A DNA stretch of 24,625 nt from JAIMBK01 sp040755975 (GTDB lineage: Bacteria; Bacillota; Desulfotomaculia; Desulfotomaculales; Nap2-2B): contig JBFLZY010000043.1 of assembly GCA_040755975.1 (NCBI GenBank), positions 1-24,625 on the forward strand, written 5' to 3'. Below, in pieces: positions 6,669-13,569 of this stretch (the first letter of the stretch is position 1; each line of letters opens with the position of its first letter). The position numbers and the translations under genes are program-made. The notes beneath the pieces were generated by a model. The model saw only the letters and a list, made by a program, of their open reading frames with translations. It had not been told where the DNA came from and searched no databases.

Positions 6669-7994
6669 CTAATCCTGGGGATAAAACGTATCCACGTAAA
6701 AGATATTTTTTTCTTTCCGCACAACCACAATCAAGTTCGTTTCTTCCGGCTCTCCGGCTATCCTCTCCCACCGGTATTTACGCTTGCTGGCAAAGATACT
6801 TTTCAAACCGTATCCTTTTTCTTTACCGTTGCGTACAATGGCCGGGATTTCGGAAAGATATTTGATGCTTCCTTCCTGGCCGTTTTCAATGCGGTGAATT
6901 AAAATGTGATCTATTTCCCGGTCTTTGAAATAATATATCTGCCGGCCGTCCCGCAGGGTGAACGTATATTGCACTGCCGCCAGGCCCCAGGGCATCACCA
7001 TCGCCCGGCCGCGCTCGCTGAAGTCGACGCCGCGGGGAAGACCGGGCAGATCATATCCCTCGTTGATCAGGTATTGATAAATGCGCCGCTCCCGCTCTTC
7101 CAGGGTGGGGGCGGACCTGATCCAGGCAATAACGCCCGCCGCGGCACCAAGATTTTTGCCTGCTTCCATTATACCACCTTCCGGCGGCAAGGCAAGCGAG
7201 GCTTCCCCGCCGGCCCGCCACCCTTTGGGCAGGGGAGCGGCTTTCCGCCAATCTAACCGCTCTGGAGTGATCAATTCCGGCTGGTATTTACTGAAAATCG
7301 GTTTCAGAACCGAGCGGCAATGACCGTGGAGCGGCGGCGTATTGCGCGGCAGCCGCGGGTCGTCCAGGCGCATGACCAGCCCGTGGCGGGTGCGGCACTG
7401 CACGCTGGTGCGCTTGTCCAGGATGGCCGAAAACTGCACGTAGTCAACGCCGTGCTCCCGGAAGGAAACCAGGCGGCCGCGGTTGTACGCGTATGTCGTT
7501 TCCGTGGTTGTGATCAGGCTGGCCCGGTTGCGGTTGGCGTTGATGATGTGCTGGATTTCGGCTTCGACCTCTTTGCGGGGAACTCCGGTCAGCCGCCGGA
7601 TAATGGCTTTCTTAACCTCCGCCACCAACTCAGCTTCCACAATCCCGGCCAGGACCAGGGCGCGCTCTTCCATAGCCCGGATGGCCTGCAGGGGCAAAAG
7701 CTTCGGATCGGTCTTGTAGTCGAAATCGAAAACGGGAAGGTCGGCCAGGCGCCTACCCGCATATTTGCGGCGCAGTTCCGCCACCAGGCGGTCCCCGTGG
7801 GCGCGCCCGGCGGCAAACATTTCCGCCAGGTGACCGGCGAGGAGATCCGCCAGTTCCCCGGAATTGGGCGGGTGCCAGCTCAAGATCTCTTTTGCCGGCG
7901 AATCCACCGGCAGTTTACCCATCTTATTTAACCATCCCTCCCACCGGGCCAGAAATTCTGTTTCGGCGTCATCCAGTTGTTTATTCAGGTTCAT
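6669..7994 (-). CDS. Minor head protein, Mu gpF-like, with possible C-terminal nuclease-like domain
   Basis: The product is 441 aa from ATG 7994, which has GGAGGGG just upstream; an upstream in-frame opening to 8150 lies inside the portal gene. The family signature is clear: 'ANRNRASLITTTETTYAYNRGRLVSFREHGVDYVQFSAILDKRTSVQCRTRHGLVMRLDD...NTPPLHGHCRSVLKPIFSKY', i.e. D-x-R-T-S-x-x-C, P-P-L-H-x-x-C-R-S. gpF binds the portal and capsid interior. The last about 125 residues ('GRQIYYFKDREIDHILIHRIENGQE...LSEIPAIVRNGK...NLIVVVRKEKNIFYVDTFYPQD') form a separate domain similar in layout to PBECR nuclease-like tails. Confidence 0.88.
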   Translation of the reverse strand: MNLNKQLDDAETEFLARWEGWLNKMGKLPVDSPAKEILSWHPPNSGELADLLAGHLAEMFAAGRAHGDRLVAELRRKYAGRRLADLPVFDFDYKTDPKLLPLQAIRAMEERALVLAGIVEAELVAEVKKAIIRRLTGVPRKEVEAEIQHIINANRNRASLITTTETTYAYNRGRLVSFREHGVDYVQFSAILDKRTSVQCRTRHGLVMRLDDPRLPRNTPPLHGHCRSVLKPIFSKYQPELITPERLDWRKAAPLPKGWRAGGEASLALPPEGGIMEAGKNLGAAAGVIAWIRSAPTLEERERRIYQYLINEGYDLPGLPRGVDFSERGRAMVMPWGLAAVQYTFTLRDGRQIYYFKDREIDHILIHRIENGQEGSIKYLSEIPAIVRNGKEKGYGLKSIFASKRKYRWERIAGEPEETNLIVVVRKEKNIFYVDTFYPQD

Positions 7995-9279
7995 TTTCTT
8001 CCCCTCCGGCTCGGAGGTAACGCGGGTATTCTTTAAGTGCTTTCTGGCGTAAATGCTCCGACCGCTCAACAGGGCTGCGCTGGCTGAAGCCGATGCGGGC
8101 CCGCATTTCCCGGAAGTCCGCATCCACCGCCGGATCAAGCGCGCCGGCATTGACCAGATTATTAAATACCTCCGCCCAAACCTTTACTTCTTCAACGGTC
8201 GGGGCGGCCAGGTGAAAATTGCCGTAATCTTTCTGCGACCCGAAGTTTAAATCAATTAACCGGCCCACAAACTGGTCGAGGAGCGCTTCCGCCAGCCGCC
8301 CCCGCAGCCCCCGGGCAAAGGTCATAAACGTTTCGAAATGGCTGTAGCCCATGGCGTAACTGCCCGTGCGCGCGCCCTCGTCGAACACCAGGCTGGGTAG
8401 CAGCAGACCCCGGCAGCAGGCTTTGTTCAGGTACTTGATGGCCGTATCAAAGGCCTCACCCACCCCCGTCCCGGCGCCGATCGACTTTATGTCGGGCTCC
8501 TGGGGGTTGTCTTTCGTTCCCCCGTGACACAAAGCCAGGGCGGTATTGTTCTGGATGTTCTGCAAAATCTTGATCGCGTAATCGAGCTGGTGCACCGTTT
8601 CCCCCGTTTCCGGGTCCTTCACTTCGCTGTCCGGGACGATGGCCACCAAAAGCGGAGTGCCGAACTTGTCCAGAGCCCGTCCCCACATTTTTAAAAAGGC
8701 GTCTTTTAAGATCCAGTTTTTGCGGATCCGCTTAAACGCCGAGCTGCCGTAATAATTGTTAAAACGCTTGTTAAAAGTATAGACAATCGTTTTCTGCACA
8801 GGAATGTCCACGCCCAGGGGGTGGTAATAGTTCATTTGCCTGATTTTCGCCAGCCGGCCGCGCTCGTCAACGTGCAGCCAGATGGTCGTAGGGTGGTAGG
8901 TGGCCAGATAATCTACGTATAATCTCATCCCCTCGGCGCGGTAGCAGAGTTCGGTTACGGAAAATCCGGCCCAGATCGCCGTCAGGATGTCCTCGCAGGC
9001 GATCTGAAAGCTTTCACTCATCCTTTCGAAATTTTCCCGGATAAAATCACTGATGACTCTATTCTCATGCTGGTATTCGCCGAGCAGGCTGATTACTACC
9101 GTAACCAAAAACTCGTAAGCGGCGGCGATGGTCTCATCGGCCAGCATCCGCTCGTATTCCTGCAGGTAAACGGCGTCTGGATTGAGCACCGCGCCGTCGA
9201 ACATGTTAAACGTGATATCCAGCTGACTGCCGATCTGGCCCACTTGGGGACGATAAATTTCCTGCGGTTGCGGCGGCAT
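7981..9279 (-). CDS. Portal protein, Mu gp29-like (DUF935)
   Basis: 432 aa, starting ATG 9279 after GGAGGAG. Motifs such as 'YERMLADETIAAAYEFLVTVVISLLGEY', 'EDILTAIWAGFSVTELCYRAEGMRLYVDYLATYHPTTIWLHVDERG', 'TIVYTFNKRFNNYYGSSAFKRIRKNWILKDAFLKMWGRALDKFGTPLLVAIV' and 'GAGTGVGEAFDTAIKYLNKACCRGLLLPSLV' are those of DUF935 portals: the 'Y-G-x-S-x-x-x-x-x-x-x-x-x-W-x-x-K' helix and 'R-G-L-L-L-P' strand. It forms the dodecameric vertex for DNA packaging and exit. It overlaps the gpF gene by 14 bases. Confidence 0.9.
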   Translation of the reverse strand: MPPQPQEIYRPQVGQIGSQLDITFNMFDGAVLNPDAVYLQEYERMLADETIAAAYEFLVTVVISLLGEYQHENRVISDFIRENFERMSESFQIACEDILTAIWAGFSVTELCYRAEGMRLYVDYLATYHPTTIWLHVDERGRLAKIRQMNYYHPLGVDIPVQKTIVYTFNKRFNNYYGSSAFKRIRKNWILKDAFLKMWGRALDKFGTPLLVAIVPDSEVKDPETGETVHQLDYAIKILQNIQNNTALALCHGGTKDNPQEPDIKSIGAGTGVGEAFDTAIKYLNKACCRGLLLPSLVFDEGARTGSYAMGYSHFETFMTFARGLRGRLAEALLDQFVGRLIDLNFGSQKDYGNFHLAAPTVEEVKVWAEVFNNLVNAGALDPAVDADFREMRARIGFSQRSPVERSEHLRQKALKEYPRYLRAGGEENEPE

Positions 9280-9294
9280 AATTTCTCCTCCAAA

Positions 9295-10791
9295 CTACCA
9301 GCACACATCAGCCATGATGCTGCGCCCCACCGCCCGGGGCGCCCGGACCACCATCACCCCTCCGGAAACAGCCGCCTGGTAGCAGGCCGCCGCCACGGCG
9401 TCGGCCAGGTCATCGAGCTGGCACTTTCCGCTGGTTGGCGCTTTGACCGTATAGCGCCGGGCGTTGTTGTGCCTTTCCAGGGCCTTGAGCTGCTCGACGG
9501 CGGTCGGCGCATCTTCCGGAGTCAAGCTGTCGTCGTAAACCTCGTACCGGTCCGGATCTTTTTCCTCGTCGTAAAGTTCGAGCTGTTCATTATCGATCAG
9601 TGTTTTCAGGTTGGAATAAATGCTGTAGTTATACGTATCGGTGAAGGGCGTCTCTTCCACCGGCAGCTTCTGGTCCTGAAAATACTGGATGGTACTGGCG
9701 CTGTTAAACTGGTCAAAGGTGATCTTTTCGATCCGGAACTTCCCGGCCAGGGCCAGCACGTACGCCTCCACGTCGCCGATCCGCACCGGGTTGTTTTTAG
9801 TGCCGTGCCAGGAGCGCAGGTGATCCACGATGTAGGCTTCCCGGCCGTTTTTGATTTCCTTATGGACGATGGCCAGGCCGTAACCAGCCTTTTTCAGCCC
9901 GGGATCGAGGTGCAGAAAATATCTGATGCCCCGCTCGCCGTGCATCCGCTTGAATAGTTCCGGTTTGACGCAGGCGTCCACCCGTTCGGGGACAAGGAAT
10001 TTGGATTTAAGGGCCCCAAATTGGGCGCCGATCTCCATCTCGGCGCTTTCTTCATCGGCTTTGAAATCCAGGGCGAAATCGTCTTTCGTCAGGCCCGGCA
10101 CCATCTCCCAGGTGGCCAGCTGAAAGAGGATCACCCCGGGGGTGGTGGTTGCGGCGGAGCAAAGTTCGTAAAAGATCCCCGAGGCCGGCCCCCCGGAAGA
10201 AACCCCCACGATCCGCCCCGGATGCCCGCGGGCGATGAATCTGGTTTTCACCGATTGCGTGATGGCGTTCCACAACTGCTTGCCGCCGATGGCGCCGCTC
10301 GATTCCATGAGAAAAGCCATCTCGTCAAACAGGGCCAGCTTGGTATTGCGGCCGCGCACGCTGCGGGAGTTGGAGTGCAGGGATTCAGCCCGGATCCGCC
10401 GGGGGAAGCGGATCTCCCTTTCCAGGGGCCGGTAGTTGATCTTTTTGAACCATTCCGACTGCTCCATCATCGCCTTGTAGACTTCGAAAAGCTCAAGGCT
10501 GGTCTTTTCGTCGGTGGCGGCGTTCTGCAGGTGAATTTTACTTGCCTTCAGCAGGCCGTAGCGGGCCTGCGGATTATCCAGGGACAACAAAAGGTACGTT
10601 TCGTAAGCGTAGATGATGCCCTCCAGAGTGGTCTTGCTGGATCCCCGGCCGGCCACTACAAACATGGTGTGCGGCCTTACCCCGGGGTGGACCACCGCCT
10701 GGGCGTATTTATTTTTCCGGCTGCACAGATATTCCAGATCCGCTTCTTCCGCCGGCGTCAGGGGAAGTTCGTAAAAAACTTTCAAAATCAA
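9295..10791 (-). CDS. Terminase large subunit (ATPase and nuclease)
   Basis: Packages DNA by ATP hydrolysis and cuts it. From TTG 10791 the product is 498 aa: Walker A GRGSSKT at about residues 48-54, Walker B 'LALFDEMAF' with Asp156-Glu157, and a nuclease domain opening with 'YFLHLDPGLKKAGYGLAIV' (Asp296) and ending near 'DDLADAVAAACY'. The reading frame stays open upstream with family-like sequence ('VDIITFAESPAYLGLEKPLYPRQK') as far as about 11000, overlapping the small-subunit gene, but no ATG, GTG or TTG is available there. The true start may be a CTG (10905, 10908 or 10914). Confidence 0.9.
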   Translation of the reverse strand: MILKVFYELPLTPAEEADLEYLCSRKNKYAQAVVHPGVRPHTMFVVAGRGSSKTTLEGIIYAYETYLLLSLDNPQARYGLLKASKIHLQNAATDEKTSLELFEVYKAMMEQSEWFKKINYRPLEREIRFPRRIRAESLHSNSRSVRGRNTKLALFDEMAFLMESSGAIGGKQLWNAITQSVKTRFIARGHPGRIVGVSSGGPASGIFYELCSAATTTPGVILFQLATWEMVPGLTKDDFALDFKADEESAEMEIGAQFGALKSKFLVPERVDACVKPELFKRMHGERGIRYFLHLDPGLKKAGYGLAIVHKEIKNGREAYIVDHLRSWHGTKNNPVRIGDVEAYVLALAGKFRIEKITFDQFNSASTIQYFQDQKLPVEETPFTDTYNYSIYSNLKTLIDNEQLELYDEEKDPDRYEVYDDSLTPEDAPTAVEQLKALERHNNARRYTVKAPTSGKCQLDDLADAVAAACYQAAVSGGVMVVRAPRAVGRSIMADVCW

Positions 10792-10897
10792 CTTCTGCCG
10801 GGGATAAAGCGGCTTTTCCAGGCCCAGATAGGCGGGGCTTTCCGCAAAGGTGATGATATCTACCTGTTCCTTTTTCCCCTCCCGGGCCTCTAAAAGA

Positions 10898-11404
10898 TTA
10901 ATCAGCAGGTCCAGGCCCGCCAGCGGGCTGGTATCTGGCCCTGCGGGCGCGTAGACCGGTGAGAATGGCGTCTTTGCACGCAGGGCAGCACACCTCCTGG
11001 ATTACCTCGTAAACCTCCCGGGAAAAGTTTTCGATCTGCAAAATATTGATCTGGGTGCCGGAAGAAATCAGGCCGATTAACTTGGCCTGCAGGGTAAGCT
11101 GCTCCTGGATGCGCTCCAGCGCGCTTAAGGCCACATACGGTTTTTCTTCCTTGAAGTTATTCAGCAGTTCCCAGGCCACCTGGTTGGCATCTTTGAGCTG
11201 TTCGATCACGTCAATATGATTTTGGACCACCTGGGCGACGACCGCCGGTTTTTCGGCCAGTTCCTCGGCCATTCCCTCCTGGAGGCGGGCGATGTATTGA
11301 TATACAGTTTTTCTCGATACGCCCAGCTGCCTGGCGATTTCCGTTTTGGGCGTCCCGGCGGCCACCAGGTCGGCCACCTGCTTCAAGCGTTCAGGGTTCA
11401 TCAA
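10898..11404 (-). CDS. Terminase small subunit-like HTH protein
   Basis: A 168-aa protein directly before the large terminase, which is where the small DNA-recognition subunit belongs (Mu gp27 position). An N-terminal helix-turn-helix spans about residues 17-40 ('GTPKTEIARQLGVSRKTVYQYIARLQEG'), followed by a long helical region with 'LLNNFKEEKPYVALSALERIQEQLTLQAKLIGL' that would oligomerise. A short 'CCPACKDA' cluster near residue 143 hints at metal binding. The start is ATG 11404 with GGAGAT just after the terminator hairpin. Its 3' end overlaps the probable 5' end of the large subunit frame. Confidence 0.75.
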   Translation of the reverse strand: MMNPERLKQVADLVAAGTPKTEIARQLGVSRKTVYQYIARLQEGMAEELAEKPAVVAQVVQNHIDVIEQLKDANQVAWELLNNFKEEKPYVALSALERIQEQLTLQAKLIGLISSGTQINILQIENFSREVYEVIQEVCCPACKDAILTGLRARRARYQPAGGPGPAD

Positions 11405-11422
11405 GATCCATCTCCAAATAAA

Positions 11423-11450
11423 AACACCCGCTTTTCAAAAAGCAGGTGTT
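11423..11450 (-). terminator. Intrinsic terminator immediately upstream of the terminase genes
   Basis: Inverted repeat with arms 11423-11435 and 11438-11450, one C/T variation, followed on the minus strand by TTTTTATTT. The hairpin sits between a strong -10 box (about 25 bases upstream) and the terminase ribosome binding site (about 10 bases downstream), so it would stop any transcript starting at that promoter unless antitermination occurs. Confidence 0.8.
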
Positions 11451-11472
11451 TGGCGCCCTTCCGGCAGTTTAA

Positions 11473-11481
11473 ATTATATCA
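11473..11481 (-). promoter_or_regulatory. Extended -10 promoter for the late genes
   Basis: On the minus strand the bases read TGATATAAT, a perfect TATAAT -10 box with the TGn extension. The hexamer 17 bases upstream (AATGAA) is a poor -35, so activation by an upstream-bound regulator is expected. Predicted transcription start is near 11466. Direct repeats at 11498-11548 lie just upstream. Confidence 0.65.
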
Positions 11482-11497
11482 TGAATTTTACGATTTT

Positions 11498-11548
11498 CAT
11501 TCCCGATTTTTTCCCGATTTTTTCCCATTTCATTCCCGATTTTTTCCC
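11498..11548. repeat. CCCGATTTTTTCCC direct repeats upstream of the late promoter
   Basis: CATTCCCGATTTTTTCCC occurs at 11498-11515 and again at 11531-11548, 33 bases apart, with a third shorter unit GATTTTTTCCC at 11516-11526. A 33-bp spacing is about three turns of the helix. The repeat overlaps the 3' end of the regulator gene and may be its binding site. Confidence 0.65.
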
Positions 11549-11982
11549 AAGTTGTCAGAAGGGAGGAAACCCAGGCAGATGGCGATTTTTTTGACAATCG
11601 CGTTTTTCTGTCGATAATAGGCCGATTTGGAAAGACCGAGCTGCCGGCAGGTGACAAACCAGTATTGACCGGGATGATAAATCAGGGTCAGCAATTCTTT
11701 TTCTTCCGGCAGCAGGGTTTCAATGCTTTTTTCAATCCGCGCGATGCGTTCCCGGACAGCCCTGGCCTCTTCCTCCAGTTCCTGCCTTCTTTGTACGCAT
11801 GTTTGCGTGCTATCGCTCAACCCGCCTCCGCCGACGGCAACCAATTCCCGGGTGGCGTTCGGATAAAGCTCGGCGAGGAGCGAAAGGAGGTTCTCCAGCC
11901 GGATCTTCAGCCGGGGCAAAGCGTAGAGCTCCTTTTCCGTGCGGCCGTACCAGTCGTTTTTCCTGTTCTCCAAAACTGCCAA
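11530..11982 (-). CDS. Late transcription regulator candidate (ArpU/sigma-like)
   Basis: A 150-aa protein starting TTG 11982 after AGGAGGGG. Residues about 65-105 form a coiled coil ('RRQELEEEARAVRERIARIEKSIETLLPEEKELLTLIY'), followed by a sigma-region-4-like helix-turn-helix ('VTCRQLGLSKSAYYRQKNAIVKKIA'). This layout is the ArpU/DUF1492 class that controls late genes in Firmicute phages, and the gene is the last before the late promoter, where Mu has Mor and C. The C-terminus (LGKNRE) is encoded by the first direct repeat. Whether it activates or antiterminates cannot be seen. Confidence 0.65.
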   Translation of the reverse strand: MAVLENRKNDWYGRTEKELYALPRLKIRLENLLSLLAELYPNATRELVAVGGGGLSDSTQTCVQRRQELEEEARAVRERIARIEKSIETLLPEEKELLTLIYHPGQYWFVTCRQLGLSKSAYYRQKNAIVKKIAICLGFLPSDNLGKNRE

Positions 11983-12000
11983 AGTTTCCCCTCCTTTCTT

Positions 12001-12396
12001 TTACGCTTGCCTGGCTTTAATTTTCTTCAGCCCTTCAATTATTTTGTACGCCGCCTCGCCGGTAAGCCAGGTCAAGTCCTCCACCTTCGCGTACTTTTTC
12101 AAAAAGCCGCGCAGCCGGCGGGGGTCGTCGGCCCAGCCCAGTTCTTCCGCCAGCTTTTTAATCAGCCAGAGCTGCCGGCGGCTGGCCATGCCCGGGCGGA
12201 AGTCCCCGGTTTTCCGGGCCTCCAGTTCGTCGATCAGCATCGCCGCCTGGGCCTTGCTGAGCGCAGCAATCGATTCCGATCCCGTCACGGCCAGGGAAAG
12301 GCACCTTAAAAGATCTTCGTCGAGACCAAGCTCCCGGGCGGCGGCCCAGATCTTTTTAAGCTGGGGTTTCGTTTTGGGAGCATTGGGGGCAATCAT
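12001..12396 (-). CDS. gemA: GemA-like regulatory protein (DUF1018)
   Basis: 131 aa; opens with 'MIAPNAPKTKPQLKKIWAAARELGLDEDLLRCLSLAVTGSESIAALSKAQAAMLIDEL', the GemA/DUF1018 signature: a helical 'I-x-x-A-x-x-x-L-G-L-D-E' then 'T-G-x-x-S-x-x-x-L-x-x-x-E-A-x-x-x-I-x-x-L'. The second half 'ASRRQLWLIKKLAEELGW...RLRGFLKKYAKVEDLTWLTGEAAYKIIEGLKKI' is also typical. In Mu, GemA modulates host gene expression and DNA supercoiling during lytic growth. It overlaps the upstream HTH gene by 41 bases and has a GAGGTGAAGG site. Confidence 0.85.
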   Translation of the reverse strand: MIAPNAPKTKPQLKKIWAAARELGLDEDLLRCLSLAVTGSESIAALSKAQAAMLIDELEARKTGDFRPGMASRRQLWLIKKLAEELGWADDPRRLRGFLKKYAKVEDLTWLTGEAAYKIIEGLKKIKARQA

Positions 12397-12742
12397 TTGC
12401 CTTCACCTCGCTTAGCGCGGCAAGAATTTTATTTATTGTTTCTTTTTGATAGCCTTTTCTGGCCAGTTCTATGCTGTTTACAGTACAATACGAAACCCGC
12501 GCCAGATTGGCCAGCTGTCTGATCGTCAACCCCCTTTCCCTGCGCAAACGCCGGACCATTGCGCCCAGTCCGGGATCGGCAGGGATGGCGCCCTCTCTTT
12601 CAATGCCGGTTAACATGCAGGCGTCCGGCAGGCCGGAAAGCCTGCGAAAATACCGCCAGAGGTACTCCAATCTTTTCTTGTGTTTTACGGCCAGGATAAA
12701 GAGGGAAAGGCGATCTTTCAAATGTTCCGGCACCCTGTTCAT
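12356..12742 (-). CDS. XRE-type HTH protein
   Basis: 128 aa with a lambda-repressor-like helix-turn-helix at about residues 58-110 ('LGAMVRRLRRERGLTIRQLANLARVSYCTVNSIELARKGYQKETINKILAAL'), in which 'TIRQLANLARVSYCTVNSIE' holds the recognition helix. The first 50 residues ('LKDRLSLFILAVKHKKRLEYLWRYFRRLSG') are basic and unrecognised, and the tail has two Cys. It starts ATG 12742, overlapping the preceding stop (TAATG). It may act as a middle-phase regulator; no target site can be assigned. Confidence 0.75.
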   Translation of the reverse strand: MNRVPEHLKDRLSLFILAVKHKKRLEYLWRYFRRLSGLPDACMLTGIEREGAIPADPGLGAMVRRLRRERGLTIRQLANLARVSYCTVNSIELARKGYQKETINKILAALSEVKANDCPQCSQNETPA

Positions 12743-12930
12743 TACCTGGCCTCCCGCTTTTTATACACGTTCAGGCCCACCTTAACCGACTCGTTTCCGG
12801 GAACCGAAACATTGCCCTCGGTGGTGGCGATGATGATTGTTTTGCCGCTGGCCGAGGGGCCGAATTCCCTTTTTAGATTGACTTTCAGGGTAAGAATATC
12901 GCCTTCTAAAGTCATCTCAACGTTTTTCAT
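12742..12930 (-). CDS. Small conserved-looking hypothetical protein (62 aa)
   Basis: Starts ATG 12930 after AGAAAGGAG. The protein 'MKNVEMTLEGDILTLKVNLK' continues 'REFGPSASGKTIIIATTEGNVSVPGNESVKVGLNVYKK', a compact beta-rich fold with a 'GPSxSGKT' stretch that looks like a P-loop but lies in a 62-residue protein with no Walker B, so nucleotide binding is unlikely. Small proteins of this pattern occur in Firmicute phages; I know of no assigned function. It is translationally coupled to the following HTH gene. Confidence 0.7.
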   Translation of the reverse strand: MKNVEMTLEGDILTLKVNLKREFGPSASGKTIIIATTEGNVSVPGNESVKVGLNVYKKREAR

Positions 12931-12955
12931 TGCTGTTTCGCTCCTTTCTAATGTT

Positions 12956-13201
12956 TCATACCTTAATTACGGTATTAATTATGTCCCGAAGGTTTTTTGA
13001 GCTGACAACGGCAAAGTAAATTTCGCTGTGGCCGTCGGCAAACTGGACTTTTAAGCCCTTGGGATATTTGGAACGGGGCTTGAAATACAGCTCTGCAATG
13101 CCGATCGGAATCGGGTGGCTGAGCTCGCAAGTAAGGGCGGATGCCTTATCGCCGTAGCGCTCGTTGCAGTATTCGCAAATGTATAGGGTATGCTCTTTCA
13201 C
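12956..13201 (-). CDS. Zinc-finger-like small protein (81 aa)
   Basis: The GTG at 13201, preceded by GGAGGTGA, gives 'KEHTLYICEYCNERYGDKASALTCELSH', a Cys-x2-Cys ... Cys/His pattern expected to bind zinc, then 'YFKPRSKYPKGLKVQFADGHSEIYFAVV'. An in-frame opening to 13276 lies inside the upstream gene and lacks a ribosome site. The GTG shares its G with the upstream TAG stop, so the two genes are coupled. Function unknown; C2H2-like singles in phages are often DNA- or protein-binding. Confidence 0.65.
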   Translation of the reverse strand: MKEHTLYICEYCNERYGDKASALTCELSHPIPIGIAELYFKPRSKYPKGLKVQFADGHSEIYFAVVSSKNLRDIINTVIKV

Positions 13202-13563
13202 TAATCGGTCACCTCCGGGCGAAATGCGTCTTCTTCCGGGGGCGCGGGAAAGAAGCTGAGAAGAAAACCTTTGCAAATCGCTTCCGGAAGCGCGGGCGCG
13301 ATGACGACAACCTTTAAACCTTCAGGGGTCATCTTCACAATGGCGTAACCTTCGTTCCCCGGTTCGATCCATTTGGTGATCATCAGTTCGGGGTCCCATA
13401 AAGTGCTTTCGATAACTTTTCCTGCGTCAAGCATGTTTTGTGAATACCGGCATCTTGCATACCGGTATTCTCTAAGCGGTTCGTTGAGAATTTCGGCAAT
13501 TAAGGAATCTATTTCATATCCGGGCTTTAACTTTTCGATTTCTTCTTTTGAAAGATAGCACAT
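13201..13563 (-). CDS. Phage ABA-sandwich-like protein
   Basis: 120 aa starting ATG 13563 after GGGAGTGA. The opening 'LKPGYEIDSLIAEILNEP' and the later 'GYAIVKMTPEGLKVVVIAPALPEAICKGFLLSF' match the layout of the phage ABA sandwich family (helix, strand pair 'Y-x-x-x-x-x...I..A.....A.C...L'), found in many Firmicute phages next to small replication or regulatory genes. Its role is unknown. The N-terminal 'G-x-E-I-D-x-L-I-A-E' motif is the main support. Confidence 0.55.
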   Translation of the reverse strand: MCYLSKEEIEKLKPGYEIDSLIAEILNEPLREYRYARCRYSQNMLDAGKVIESTLWDPELMITKWIEPGNEGYAIVKMTPEGLKVVVIAPALPEAICKGFLLSFFPAPPEEDAFRPEVTD

Positions 13564-13569
13564 AGTAAT

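Noticed and set aside
9067..9957. Plus-strand open frame (296 aa)
   Set aside because: Antisense to portal and terminase, which have clear family motifs; no motif of its own.
10021..10893. Plus-strand open frame (290 aa)
   Set aside because: Antisense shadow of the terminase ATPase domain, rich in Gly/Arg/Pro from reversed codons.
11498..11548. T-rich direct repeats as a CRISPR or transposon end
   Set aside because: Units are short and nearly contiguous; position upstream of a -10 box fits regulator sites better.
12742..12930. P-loop (GPSxSGKT) nucleotide binding
   Set aside because: The protein has only 62 residues with no Walker B or room for the fold; the likeness is accidental.
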